Source: PALSA-894 sp963757565
GTDB lineage: Bacteria > Pseudomonadota > Alphaproteobacteria > Rhizobiales > Xanthobacteraceae
Assembly (NCBI GenBank): GCA_963757565.1
Contig: CAVWSB010000010.1
Coordinates: 558,001-622,000 of the forward strand
Direction: 5' to 3'
Length of the DNA: 64,000 nt
In this document: positions 48,303-56,879 of the stretch, one piece after another
Position numbering within the stretch: position 1 is the stretch's first letter
How the letters are laid out: each line of letters opens with the position of its first letter
Position numbers and translations under genes: made by a program
The notes under the pieces: generated by a model
Databases searched by the model: none
What the model saw: the letters and a program-made list of their open reading frames with translations, nothing else
Told to the model about the DNA's origin: nothing

Positions 48303-49478
48303 TCACCCCACGAACCGCGGGAGTTTCTTCTCCACGATGCCGGCCAGCGCCGCCGAACCCATCGGCAAAATCGCGTCGTTGAAATTGTAGCCCGGATTAT
48401 GCACCGGCGTGCTGCCGGCTGTGTCCCCGTTGCCGATGTTGATGTAGGCGCCGGGCTTGGCCTCCAGCATGAAGGAGAAATCCTCCGACGCCATGATGAG
48501 GTCGCGCTCGCGATCGACATTCTGCTCGCCGACGATCTCGGCTGCCACGTCGGCGAACTCGGCGGTCGCATTCGCGTCGTTCACCAGCGGCGCAAACAAC
48601 CGGCGGAAGTCCACGCTCGCCGTCGCGCCAAAGGCGGACGCAACGCCCGCCGCGATGCGCTTCATGTTATCTTCGACGAGTGTCATCGTCTCGTTGGTGA
48701 AGGTGCGCACCGTGCCTTTGATCTCGGCGGTCTGCGGTATGACGTTGTAGGCGTCACCGCTCTTGATCGCAGTCGCGCTGACCACGGCAGAGTCGAGCGC
48801 GCTGATGTTGCGCGCCACGATCGCCTGCAACGCGCTGACCATCTGGCAGGCGACCAGCACCGAATCGATGCTCTGCTCTGGTCGCGCGCCGTGCGAGCCC
48901 CGCCCCTCGACGTGGATATCGAAGAACGCGCCGCCCGCCATCATGGTGCCAGGGCGGATCGCGAACTTGCCGACCGGCATGCCCGGCTGGTTGTGCATGC
49001 CGAACACCGTGTCGCAGGGAAAGCGGCCGAACAGATCGTCCTTCAGCATGGCGCTGGCTCCGCCGAGGCCCTCCTCAGCGGGCTGAAAGATAAAATTGAC
49101 CGTGCCGTTGAAATTGCGCGTCTCGGCAAGATAGCGCGCCGCGCCAAGCAGCATCGTGGTGTGGCCGTCATGGCCGCAGGCATGCATCACGCCCGGCCTG
49201 GTGGATTTGTAGGCGATGTCGTTCGCCTCAAGGATCGGCAGGGCGTCCATGTCGGCGCGCAGACCGATCGCGACCGGCCCGTTGCCCTCGCGCAGCACGC
49301 CCACCACACCGGTTCCGCCGACGCCGCGATGCACCTGGATGCCCATCGCCTCAAGCTGCTTCGCAACGATGTCGGAGGTGCGGTGCTCCTCGAAGCCAAG
49401 CTCCGGGTGCGCATGAATGTCCTGACGGATCGCTGTCAGGTCGGCGTGGTAGCGCGTGATGTGTTCGATCGGTTTCAT
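48303..49478 (-). CDS. M20 family amidohydrolase (hippurate hydrolase-like)
   Basis: The 391-residue metallopeptidase-fold enzyme has ligands and catalytic groups in MHACGHDGHTTMLLG (Cys101, His103), FQPAEEGLGG (Glu135/Glu136) and a C-terminal His region (PGAYINIGNGD). The central lid/dimerisation domain carries HGARPEQSIDSV. The pattern is that of HipO/AbgB/IAA-amino-acid hydrolases, which remove acyl groups from amino acids. The substrate is unknown. It is an intact monocistronic gene and the last core gene before the tRNA-flanked accessory region. Confidence 0.92.
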   Translation of the reverse strand: MKPIEHITRYHADLTAIRQDIHAHPELGFEEHRTSDIVAKQLEAMGIQVHRGVGGTGVVGVLREGNGPVAIGLRADMDALPILEANDIAYKSTRPGVMHACGHDGHTTMLLGAARYLAETRNFNGTVNFIFQPAEEGLGGASAMLKDDLFGRFPCDTVFGMHNQPGMPVGKFAIRPGTMMAGGAFFDIHVEGRGSHGARPEQSIDSVLVACQMVSALQAIVARNISALDSAVVSATAIKSGDAYNVIPQTAEIKGTVRTFTNETMTLVEDNMKRIAAGVASAFGATASVDFRRLFAPLVNDANATAEFADVAAEIVGEQNVDRERDLIMASEDFSFMLEAKPGAYINIGNGDTAGSTPVHNPGYNFNDAILPMGSAALAGIVEKKLPRFVG

Positions 49479-49536
49479 GCAATGCCTCGGCGATGGGTGC
49501 GGCCAGCTTTGCCGATGTATTTGCTGGGGGAAAGGC

Positions 49537-49581
49537 TGGTGCCGCGGGAGGGACTCGAACCCCCGACCCCCGCTTTACGAA
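49537..49581 (-). repeat. tRNA-Thr 3'-half fragment, putative attachment site
   Basis: These 45 bases match 58990-59034 in the same orientation with one mismatch (G at 49548 against A at 59001). They cover the tRNA from the anticodon loop (TTCGTAA) to the encoded CCA. Beyond 49581 the similarity stops, so the rest of the tRNA is missing and this copy is not a functional gene. Such 3'-half duplications are the standard footprint of integration into a tRNA gene. Confidence 0.85.
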
Positions 49582-49810
49582 GCCAGAATTCCCCACGTTG
49601 CGCAAGTAAAGCCTAGTCAAACCAAGTGCTTCTCAGTGCGCGGCGGGCCGGTGTTTCAGAGCAGGTCCAGTTTTCAATGAAAGCCCGCCAGCGTAAACCC
49701 CGCCGACTGCAGCGAAGTCGAGGAAAAACTTGAAACTGCAACCGCGCGGTAACCGCGGTAACTTTCTTTTGGCAGGGGCGACATCGCAAGCAAACGCCGG
49801 CCACAACGGG

Positions 49811-50119
49811 TCAGGCTTGATTGCCGTACCTCTCTGTTACAGCCGCAGCGACGTATATTTTTTGACCATTGCGCCCCGGACTTGTGCCATGGGCAGCGCA
49901 CCAATCCGGGAATGTGTTCGGATCAATGTAAACGCGCATCACAGGATGTCCGTACTCTTTAAGGCCTCGCTCCATTTCCTCGGCCATCTTCCGCCACTCC
50001 TTCCAGGAAGGTGGCAGTTTGTTACCATCCTCGAAAATTTCCAGCAGTATCGAGTAATCTTCCTCTTTAACCCAATAGACTCCGACCGCGGGAAGCGGCT
50101 TGTCCTCTATGGCATTCAT
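49811..50119 (-). CDS. Conserved hypothetical protein, about 102 residues
   Basis: The soluble protein has the blocks PAVGVYWVKEEDYSILLEIF, WKEWRKMAEEMERGLKEYGH and IDPNTFPDWCAAHGTSPGRN. I recall similar short proteins in Bradyrhizobium and Rhodopseudomonas, all without known function. The open frame continues upstream to an ATG at 50269 (152 residues). I chose ATG 50119 because the added 50 residues lack a conserved look, but no start has a good ribosome-binding site. It is the first gene inside the tRNA-flanked region. Confidence 0.65.
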   Translation of the reverse strand: MNAIEDKPLPAVGVYWVKEEDYSILLEIFEDGNKLPPSWKEWRKMAEEMERGLKEYGHPVMRVYIDPNTFPDWCAAHGTSPGRNGQKIYVAAAVTERYGNQA

Positions 50120-50546
50120 TCGGTCGTACTGCAGTTGCGATTGGTTAAGAGCACGATGCGGCCAATCCGAGAGCATTTGATTGACGTCAGCTCGGGGACG
50201 AGAACAGACATCTCGATTCAGGGACACCACTTCTGCTTTTGATCCATTGCGTTCCTCAGCCAGTCTCATGTTGCACCAGCAAAACTGGTTTTACTCCTAT
50301 CAAGACGATCGATCGCCGATACAATTCGCTTTAGTCTTGAAGGCGGGCATGCGGCGGCGGGGATTTAGTTGGTCTGGTCGGCGCGCCGATGACTTGGCCG
50401 CGTGAAGCTTACTCGTGATAGCCGATCATGCCAGTGAACGTTTTGAGCGGCAGGTCCGCCGCTAGTTCGGAACTGTATCCTGGAACCCAAGACGTCCTGC
50501 GGCTGCGCAGGGCTTCTCGTTAGGAGGCGCGATCTGCCGTCGCTCG
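50120..50546. other. Gene-free stretch in the accessory region
   Basis: About 430 bases separate the hypothetical gene from the peptidase gene. The only open frames are short and lack ribosome-binding sites. I see no terminator, repeat or structured RNA here, apart from the possible N-terminal extension of the upstream frame to 50269. Confidence 0.5.
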
Positions 50547-51572
50547 TCAGCGGCGCTTAAGCCCGATAACATGGGCCTTGGCATCGTAGAACACATCGAA
50601 AGTGAAGAACGGCAGCACGCCGGCGTTGGTGAATGTGGCGGCGGCATTCGCCTGCGATGCCATGCTGACATGAGCTCCGGGCATGCTCATGCCGACCGCA
50701 AACTCCATCATAGTTTTCGGCGGCCCCGCGTCTTCCTCCCGGAAGGCGACAGTTCCGTGCGTACCTGGCGGCCACGATCGCGGTGGCACTCCCGGCGTCG
50801 TGATGCGGACGCCAACCTCCCCGCTATCCAAGAGAACTGGTCCGCAGAACGCCCGTCCGGTGTCTTCATTGTGGATGCATCCGGGCAGCGCCTCCTGGTT
50901 CATGCTCGCAATCGGCGCCAGCTTGTCGAACATCGTGTAGCTCGCAAGGTCACGCCCGTCAGGGTTTATGATCAGATGGCCAGGCGCGCTCTGGCCGGGC
51001 AGCGGCAGGGACACGATCCATCGAGCCTCGCCGATGAACAGCAGCGGATTTTCAAACAGGCGCTCGGGGTGACCGCGAACCGGCATGCTGGTCCCGACGA
51101 TCGCCTTGAAACCCTGGTTCGCAATGCCGTCTCCGCCCAGGCCGTACTCCGCCTGGCTGATGCGCGAGGCCGGGCAATCGGTCTGGTTGTCGAAACAGCC
51201 GATGCTCTCGACAGCGTGGATATGAATCGGTGTGCTGATTTCCAGGTCTCCGATCCTGACCGCGGCGTTTGCGACCCGACCTGACAGCTTCACCCCCGAT
51301 CCATAGCCGTAATCCTGTATCCGGCCGGTCAGCGTTACGCTGTCGGAGGGGAGAACTCCGGGAAGGACATGAATTCCGTTCGAGCCGGTGTCCAGCATGG
51401 CCTTGATCGGCGGAGACGAACCGATCCGGATCAGGATCGAATATCTCACTGTCCTATCGGGGAGCACGGTCTGCGCGATCGGCACGTCGACGCGCTCGCC
51501 GGACGCATTCGCGGCCGCGGCGCTCCCGGCAATCATGAGCAAGGACAGCGCCAAAGCTGCAACACAATTCAT
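50547..51572 (-). CDS. Secreted bilobed aspartic peptidase-like protein (pepsin-type A1 features)
   Basis: The 341-residue protein has a signal peptide (about 1-24, ending ANASG). The first catalytic motif is MLDTGSNG (Asp61) and the second LLDSGEVG (Asp249), each preceded by hydrophobic residues as in pepsins. Between them DYGYGSGVKLSGRV (87-100) resembles the pepsin flap with its Tyr-Gly-x-Gly-Ser. Cys126/Cys133 and Cys232/Cys243 could form short disulfide loops, as in A1 peptidases. The two motifs on one chain separate it from single-lobe retropepsin-type bacterial proteins. The second motif has Glu-Val in place of Ser/Thr-Ser/Thr, so activity is not certain. Located in the accessory region. 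Confidence 0.75.
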   Translation of the reverse strand: MNCVAALALSLLMIAGSAAAANASGERVDVPIAQTVLPDRTVRYSILIRIGSSPPIKAMLDTGSNGIHVLPGVLPSDSVTLTGRIQDYGYGSGVKLSGRVANAAVRIGDLEISTPIHIHAVESIGCFDNQTDCPASRISQAEYGLGGDGIANQGFKAIVGTSMPVRGHPERLFENPLLFIGEARWIVSLPLPGQSAPGHLIINPDGRDLASYTMFDKLAPIASMNQEALPGCIHNEDTGRAFCGPVLLDSGEVGVRITTPGVPPRSWPPGTHGTVAFREEDAGPPKTMMEFAVGMSMPGAHVSMASQANAAATFTNAGVLPFFTFDVFYDAKAHVIGLKRR

Positions 51573-51716
51573 TGGGCTTTCCCAGGCGGCGTCTATCGGA
51601 CATCACCGCCCTTGCAGGTATGTCAAAAGACACGGATAGTACACCTTCCCCGGGCGCGCTCGCCGTGTCTCTATCTTGATGACCGATTTTCCGCCGAATT
51701 TCGCGAGGAGTTATCA

Positions 51717-51968
51717 ATGAACAAACTAGCTAGCGTTCTTTTGCTGGCGGCCTGCATCGTTGGCTTGCAGACCGTGCAGTCCAACACCGCAAATGCAGCC
51801 ACCTGCGGACGGAATCAAGTTTATAGCTCGAGCATGGGCCAGTGCATCCCGCGCAACGCCGGAAACGGCACAAAGGTTTTCATCCCTCACGGCTGCCCTT
51901 CAAACCTCGACAAGGTGTGCATTAGGACCCAGGGCGGCCTGTTAGTTCAATGCCGGTGCGTCAGCTGA
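51717..51968 (+). CDS. Small secreted six-cysteine protein
   Basis: The 83-residue precursor has a clear signal peptide (about 1-27, ending ANA-AT). The mature part of about 56 residues contains six cysteines (ATCGRNQ, GQCIPR, HGCPSN, KVCIRT, VQCRCV), enough for three disulfides. GAGGAG lies seven bases before ATG 51717, a strong start. It is divergent from the aspartic peptidase gene, about 145 bases away. No family recognised; it could be a secreted effector, inhibitor or toxin-like peptide, but nothing in the sequence proves this. Confidence 0.7.
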   Translation: MNKLASVLLLAACIVGLQTVQSNTANAATCGRNQVYSSSMGQCIPRNAGNGTKVFIPHGCPSNLDKVCIRTQGGLLVQCRCVS

Positions 51969-52014
51969 TTGTCTCTGCTCTGCGACGTGGACCGATCTCA
52001 CACGGTCTGGGAGG

Positions 52015-54168
52015 TCATAGCAAAATTTTCCGGAGCGCTTGCGCGCTGTCATAGCGTCGCGATGCTTCACTTCGTACTCCGCGCGAGCCGCCGCGCCTCT
52101 CCGGCCCCTTGTAGTTCGGGTCATTCTCTTTGCGGCGCTGCATTGGGCCCTCGCGGAGCACGATGAAGAAATTGCGCACCTGCTCGGTGAGCTTCTCGGC
52201 GGCACTCGAGACGGTTCCGGAAGCCGCGCGCACTTCTTCGGCCGAGCGGTTCGCCTCGCCGATCGCACTGTTCACGGTCGCGATGTTGCCGGACAGGCGC
52301 TGCGTCCCGGTCGATGCCATCTGAACGCTGCTGGAAATCTCACGCGTCGCGGCGCCCTGTTGTTCCACCGCGCTGGCGATCGCGGTCGTTACCTCGTCGA
52401 TCGAGCGCATCGCAATCGCGATCTCCTTGACTGCCTCGACGGTGCTCTTCGTCGAGGTCTGGATACCCTGCACCTGCTGGGCTATTTCCTCAGTGGCCTT
52501 CGCGGTCGCGGAGGCAAGGTTCTTGACTTCGGTGGCGACGACCGCGAACCCGCGACCGGCATCGCCGGCGCGCGCGGCCTCGATTGTTGCGTTGAGGGCG
52601 AGCAGGTTGGTCTGTGCGGCGATCGCCTGGATCAGGTCGACGACCGCGCCGATGCGCTGCCCCGCCGAGGCAAGGCCTTCGATCTCCGTGACTGAGCGTT
52701 CCGTGGTGGCGCTTCCCGAGCGGACCGCCTTGGTCGCCTGTTCGACCTGGCGGCCGATCTCCTGGATCGAGCTTGACAGTTCCTCGGCAGCGGCCGCGAC
52801 CGTCTGCACGCTGCCGGCGGTGTCCTCGGATGCGCTGGCCGCCGACAGAGCCTGGTTTGCCGCATCGCTGGCGACACCGGTGAGCGTGGTCGCGGTATCG
52901 TTCATCAGGTTGGCATTACGCCCGACGGTCGAAAGCAGTTCATTCGCCGAGAGCCGGAAGCCCTCGATGACGCCTTCCATGTCCTTGTTGTGAGCATCGC
53001 GATCTTCGACGGACTTCTGGAATTCTGCCCCGAGCCGAAGTTGTTCCAAAGAATTGTTCTTGAATATGTTGAGCGCCCCGGCCATCCGGCCAATCTCGTC
53101 GACACGGCCGAGGCCGGGTACGACGGTGTCCTTCTCGCCACGGGCCAATGCGGTCATCGCATTGGTGATTCGCTCGATCCAGCCGGTTACCTGACGGGCA
53201 ATGATGAACGTCAGTCCGAGCGCGCTTGCGAAGATGACACCCGCAATACCAAGCATCGTCCACAACCGGGCCTGCAGGCTGTTGATCCGGTCGGTGAGCA
53301 GCGTGTCCAACTGGTTTGCCGTCGCCTGCCACATCGTTTCGGTGGAGGCCATTGTGTCGGCATAGAGGCTATTCGCGGCCGACAGGTCGACCGTCTTGCG
53401 CGTTGCGTCGTCGCGCAACGCAACCGCGATGCTTTTCATCATGGCGGAAAATCTGTCTGTCGTTGCCATGAAGGATTTGGTCGTGGCTTCGAGCTTGGCG
53501 CGAACCGAACCGTCAGTGCTTCCCTTGAAAGCCGAATCGAGTGAAGCCTGCGTGCCGGCGGTCGCACTCGCGAACAATCCGAGTTGGATCATCAACTCGG
53601 CCTTGTCGTCATCGCTCAAGATCTCCTGCTGCCGTTGCGAGCGCGCCAGCGCGATCAGGCTGGCGGCGCGGTCAAGCACCTCTGGAAGCTTGGTGGTATT
53701 GGCGTCCATCACGTAAAAGCTGTCGAGGTCGGGATCGAGCGTGAGGTTCGAGCCATCCGCGATTTTGCCGAGCAGGGCGCGCGCGGCCGCGATGGCCTTT
53801 TCCGATGCCTCGTTTCGCAGAAGTGTGCCGTTCGGCCAGTGCACGGTGCGTAGCGCGCTGTTCAACGCCTTGGCAGCCTCGGCGCTCTCCATATCGGCAT
53901 CATAGCGTAGCCCGAGGGCCACAAGGTCTGGTCCGTCCTTGAGCAGAGACGACGGCGAGCTTTTCGGCTCGTTGCTGGCGGAGATCAGCGCATTTGCAAC
54001 CGGCCACACTGCGCGTAGATAGGTAACGCCGTCGCGCTCCTTCTGACCGAAGTGAATGTCCTTGAAGCTTTGCTGGATGAACAGCCAAGCGAGCATCGCT
54101 ATCGGGATGGCAAATACGATGACGATGGCGGCAAGCTTGTGCCGAATCGCAACCTGATCGAACGACAT
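52015..54168 (-). CDS. Methyl-accepting chemotaxis protein
   Basis: The 717-residue receptor has a first membrane helix at about 12-31 and a long helical periplasmic sensing region to about 300. A second helix lies at about 303-325 (IAGVIFASALGLTFIIARQV), then a HAMP linker and a cytoplasmic signalling domain. The hairpin tip reads QTNLLALNATIEAARAGDAG, the CheA/CheW contact. The C-terminus is basic and ends QALRKILL, with no NWETF-type CheR docking motif. ATG 54168 precedes the first helix directly; an upstream frame to 54345 runs through repeat-like intergenic sequence and is rejected. Confidence 0.9.
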   Translation of the reverse strand: MSFDQVAIRHKLAAIVIVFAIPIAMLAWLFIQQSFKDIHFGQKERDGVTYLRAVWPVANALISASNEPKSSPSSLLKDGPDLVALGLRYDADMESAEAAKALNSALRTVHWPNGTLLRNEASEKAIAAARALLGKIADGSNLTLDPDLDSFYVMDANTTKLPEVLDRAASLIALARSQRQQEILSDDDKAELMIQLGLFASATAGTQASLDSAFKGSTDGSVRAKLEATTKSFMATTDRFSAMMKSIAVALRDDATRKTVDLSAANSLYADTMASTETMWQATANQLDTLLTDRINSLQARLWTMLGIAGVIFASALGLTFIIARQVTGWIERITNAMTALARGEKDTVVPGLGRVDEIGRMAGALNIFKNNSLEQLRLGAEFQKSVEDRDAHNKDMEGVIEGFRLSANELLSTVGRNANLMNDTATTLTGVASDAANQALSAASASEDTAGSVQTVAAAAEELSSSIQEIGRQVEQATKAVRSGSATTERSVTEIEGLASAGQRIGAVVDLIQAIAAQTNLLALNATIEAARAGDAGRGFAVVATEVKNLASATAKATEEIAQQVQGIQTSTKSTVEAVKEIAIAMRSIDEVTTAIASAVEQQGAATREISSSVQMASTGTQRLSGNIATVNSAIGEANRSAEEVRAASGTVSSAAEKLTEQVRNFFIVLREGPMQRRKENDPNYKGPERRGGSRGVRSEASRRYDSAQALRKILL

Positions 54169-54673
54169 TGAGGTTATCCGCAAAGATGAGGCAGGCCATG
54201 AAGGCTCCCCATGAGAAACGAGGCGCATTAAATAGTTCGTAATCTGGGCCTCGTTGCCTGCTATGTACAAATACGAATCGGGACAATTGCGTACCTGCAA
54301 GTTCAGCTTCTGGCCCGAGGCGGACCTGTCGTTGGCTCGACCCACTTCCGCTCAATGGTGTGAGGTAGACGTTGCGCTGGCGTGCACTTGCTTCCTAGTC
54401 TGACCCGAAGCAGACCTGAGCTACTCGATATGGTGAGTGATCCTCTGCATATTTGTGCATCACCTCACGCGATTCCGGCCTAGAAGCGGCTGAATGTCTG
54501 AGGCAGTACGAAGGATCATACACCGCTCCTTGATCGATCATATGTGCTGTTAGGTTTCGGCAGACAGCCATCAGGCTTTGCGAGAGGTAAGAGCGGCTAT
54601 CGCGATTCGCGCTGCGAAAGGGCGGGTGCTCTTGCCATCCTCCGCATCGAAGCCGTCAGCGGTCAGGCCAGCC
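54169..54673. other. Gene-free stretch with diverged short repeats
   Basis: About 505 bases hold no convincing gene. GCTTCTGGCCCGAGGCGGACC at 54306-54326 resembles GCTTCTGGCCCATAGCAGACC at 58753-58773 (17 of 21 bases) and GTCTGACCCGAAGCAGACC near 54394-54412, a repeat type I associate with Bradyrhizobium intergenic DNA. The MCP promoter must lie at the left end. Confidence 0.5.
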
Positions 54674-55777
54674 CTACCGCCTGATCTTCAGTGTCGCGAT
54701 GACGCCTGCGTGGTCCGAAGGCCACAGCCCTGAAGCGGTGCGGTCGCCCGGATTTTCGCCGACGCGCTTGATGTCGACGATCTGAATGTTGCCCTTCGTC
54801 AGCACGAGGTCGACGCGCGTGGATAACTGCGATGCTGGATTGAGCAGATTCGAAGCCTGGCAGCAGGTCAGGCCCGGATCGGGAGCGCGCCGTGCCGGCC
54901 ATGCCTCGGCAAACCCTGCGTTGATGAACTTCTGGTAGGTGGGGAACGTCGGGTCCATTCCGCTGTTGGCGGCTGCGTTGAAGTCGCCGACAAAGACAAG
55001 TGGAAGGTCCGTGGCGCCTGCGCTACCGATCATTTCGTGCGCCTGCTTGAGCTGAATTGCCGGACTGACGGTGTCGAGGTGCGTGGTGGCAAAGCGAAAC
55101 TTGCGCCCCCCGGTCTCGACATCCACCGATGCCCAGCCGCGCGTGTCGGGCAGCGGTCCGCCAACCGTCGAGAGCGCGCTGTTGTTCAGATAGCTCTGAA
55201 TCTGAACGTTCGACAGCCTGAGATCGGATGAGCGATGCGCGCGTGCGATGATTGCGATGCGCGTGGTCAGCCGGGCATCGTGACCGAGCGTGGTTGGAAG
55301 TTGCGCGTCGAATCCGGGCACGATCGCGACGACCTTGTAGCGCTCGCCGAGACGATCGAGTTCGTCGAGGATGAGTTGAAGCTGGTCCGAGACGACCGTG
55401 GTGGTGGGGAGGAATGTCGCGGGGTTGGGAGGAAGCTGCAACGGGCCTTTGCGAACGAGCCCGGCCTCCTGCAATCCGACGAGATCGACGTTGTTGCGGG
55501 CGATCTCGCGCGCCACGGCGGCTGCACGCTCCGCAGGTTTGGTTGCCGCGATCTCGTTATAGACCTGCGCCGCAGCGGCGACGAGCGCCGGAAACGACGT
55601 TGCGCCGGTGACCACATCCGCGGAGCTCCCGAAGTAAAGGTTGCGCGTCATGATGCGCACCGTTGCGTCGTCGCGGTCATCATTCGCGCCAGCGGGAGTA
55701 TTCAGGAGGGTGAACGCAAGGCCGGCAAGCGCGATGGCTCGCAAGCTTCGAGCAAGTTTCGTCGTTACTCCGCTCAT
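54674..55777 (-). CDS. Secreted endonuclease/exonuclease/phosphatase (DNase I-fold) protein
   Basis: The 367-residue protein has a signal peptide (about 1-31, ending PAGA-ND). It has the DNase I-like catalytic set: Asn46 (RIMTRNLYFG), Glu104 (GLQEAG), His233 (TTHLD), Asp265/Asn267 (GDFNA) and Asp355/His356 (SDHAG). These are complete, so it should be an active metal-dependent phosphoesterase. Targets in this fold range from DNA to phosphoinositides and sphingomyelin, and export suggests an extracellular or periplasmic substrate. ATG 55777 follows AGGAAGACC. It lies just downstream of a 57-residue gene on the same strand. Confidence 0.88.
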   Translation of the reverse strand: MSGVTTKLARSLRAIALAGLAFTLLNTPAGANDDRDDATVRIMTRNLYFGSSADVVTGATSFPALVAAAAQVYNEIAATKPAERAAAVAREIARNNVDLVGLQEAGLVRKGPLQLPPNPATFLPTTTVVSDQLQLILDELDRLGERYKVVAIVPGFDAQLPTTLGHDARLTTRIAIIARAHRSSDLRLSNVQIQSYLNNSALSTVGGPLPDTRGWASVDVETGGRKFRFATTHLDTVSPAIQLKQAHEMIGSAGATDLPLVFVGDFNAAANSGMDPTFPTYQKFINAGFAEAWPARRAPDPGLTCCQASNLLNPASQLSTRVDLVLTKGNIQIVDIKRVGENPGDRTASGLWPSDHAGVIATLKIRR

Positions 55778-55809
55778 CTTCGGTCTTCCTGTTGGTAGAG
55801 AATTGTGAA

Positions 55810-55983
55810 CTACAGCGACAGATGCAGCCGCTCGGCGGTCACGAACAGGCTGTGATCGGAGAAGCGCGGCATGCCGCATACGCTCGTGCTGCCCGCCTGC
55901 GCAGCATTCTTGAGCTGATGCACGGCGAGGACGGGGACGCCCATCATCAGGGCGAAGGCGAGAGTTGAGAGAATCTCGGTCAT
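55810..55983 (-). CDS. Short 57-residue protein, unknown function
   Basis: The gene encodes MTEILSTLAFALMMGVPVLA followed by a polar tail ending in ERLHLSL, then TAG. GGAGGA lies four bases before ATG 55983, one of the best ribosome-binding sites in the region, which is the main reason to accept it. The first 20 residues form one hydrophobic segment that could be a signal or membrane anchor. It is 32 bases upstream of the DNase I-fold gene and likely in its operon. No family recognised. Confidence 0.55.
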   Translation of the reverse strand: MTEILSTLAFALMMGVPVLAVHQLKNAAQAGSTSVCGMPRFSDHSLFVTAERLHLSL

Positions 55984-56117
55984 GGCGTCCTCCGTGGATG
56001 CGCGATCCTGCGGGCGAACGCGGCTTCAAGTCCTTGGGCCGGGCCTGTCTCGTCGCTGGGAAACGCTGCCTTTTTCCCGGGATTCATGAATAATGGGGCC
56101 ACGGAGGGCGACAGCAG

Positions 56118-56864
56118 GTGACTTACGTCTTCGGGAACTACGTTTTTGATGTTGGCCGCCACGAACTGCTGTGCGGCGGCACGCGGGTCGACGCCGAGCC
56201 GGGGGTGCTCGATCTGCTGCGCTACCTGATCGAGAACCGCGATCGCATCGTGAGCAAGGACGACTTGATCGCCCACGTCTGGAGCGGGCGCATCGTGTCC
56301 GAGTCGACGTTGACAAGCCGGATCACGGCCGCACGCCAGGCCATCGGCGACACCGGCAGCGCGCAGCGCCTGATCCGCACGATCGCGCGCAAGGGGGTGC
56401 GGTTTGTCGGCGATGTCAGCGAGAGCGCGCCGGCCGCCAATGCGTCGCGCATGACGATGCTGATCGTGGACGACCACGTGCTGATCCGGGAAGCCTTGCG
56501 CGGCGTGTTGCGCAGCCTCAACAGCAGTGCAACCGTCCTCGAAGCGCCGGACGCCCAACGCGCGATGCAGATCGCCTCAGGCGATCCGCCGATGGATCTC
56601 ATCCTTCTCGATCTGAAATTGCCGGATCGCGATGGCTTCGACGTCCTGGCCGATTTGCGCAAGCGCCACGCGGCGACGTCCGTTGTCGTGTTGTCGGCAA
56701 GCAATGCCCGCGATGACATCGCGCGGGCGCTCGATCTCGGTGCCTTGGGCTTCATCCCCAAGTCCGCGTCGCGCGAGGTGATGATGAGCGCGCTGAGCCT
56801 GATCTTTGCCGGTGGCATCTACGTGCCGCCGGAAATCCTTGGACCGCGCGAAACAAAGGCGTAG
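56118..56864 (+). CDS. Response regulator with inverted order: N-terminal winged helix, C-terminal receiver
   Basis: In this 248-residue protein, residues 1-100 are an OmpR/CadC-type winged-helix DNA-binding domain (FGNYVFDVGRHELLCGG, DLIAHVWSGRIVSESTLTSR, RLIRTIARKGVRFVGDV). Residues 112-245 are a receiver domain with Asp118/Asp119, phosphoacceptor Asp165 (ILLDLKLPDRDGFDVL) and Lys215. OmpR-family regulators have the opposite order, and this receiver looks like the NarL/LuxR kind but has no LuxR helix-turn-helix after it. The start is GTG 56118 with GGAGGG upstream. It is convergent with a hybrid kinase 15 bases away, its likely partner. Confidence 0.85.
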   Translation: MTYVFGNYVFDVGRHELLCGGTRVDAEPGVLDLLRYLIENRDRIVSKDDLIAHVWSGRIVSESTLTSRITAARQAIGDTGSAQRLIRTIARKGVRFVGDVSESAPAANASRMTMLIVDDHVLIREALRGVLRSLNSSATVLEAPDAQRAMQIASGDPPMDLILLDLKLPDRDGFDVLADLRKRHAATSVVVLSASNARDDIARALDLGALGFIPKSASREVMMSALSLIFAGGIYVPPEILGPRETKA

Positions 56865-56879
56865 CGGCGCGACCGGCCG

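Noticed and set aside
49537..49620. A second functional tRNA gene
   Set aside because: Only the 3' half matches; the acceptor 5' strand, D-arm and anticodon 5' stem are absent and replaced by unrelated sequence.
49456..49680. Open frame containing RGRDSNPRPPLYEAR
   Set aside because: This is the well-known false protein that arises from reading tRNA/att sequence; no ribosome-binding site.
54346..54673. Small gene or riboswitch before the MCP
   Set aside because: Only short repeat words and a weak imperfect hairpin (GTGAGTGAT / ATCACCTCAC) are visible; nothing supports a defined element.
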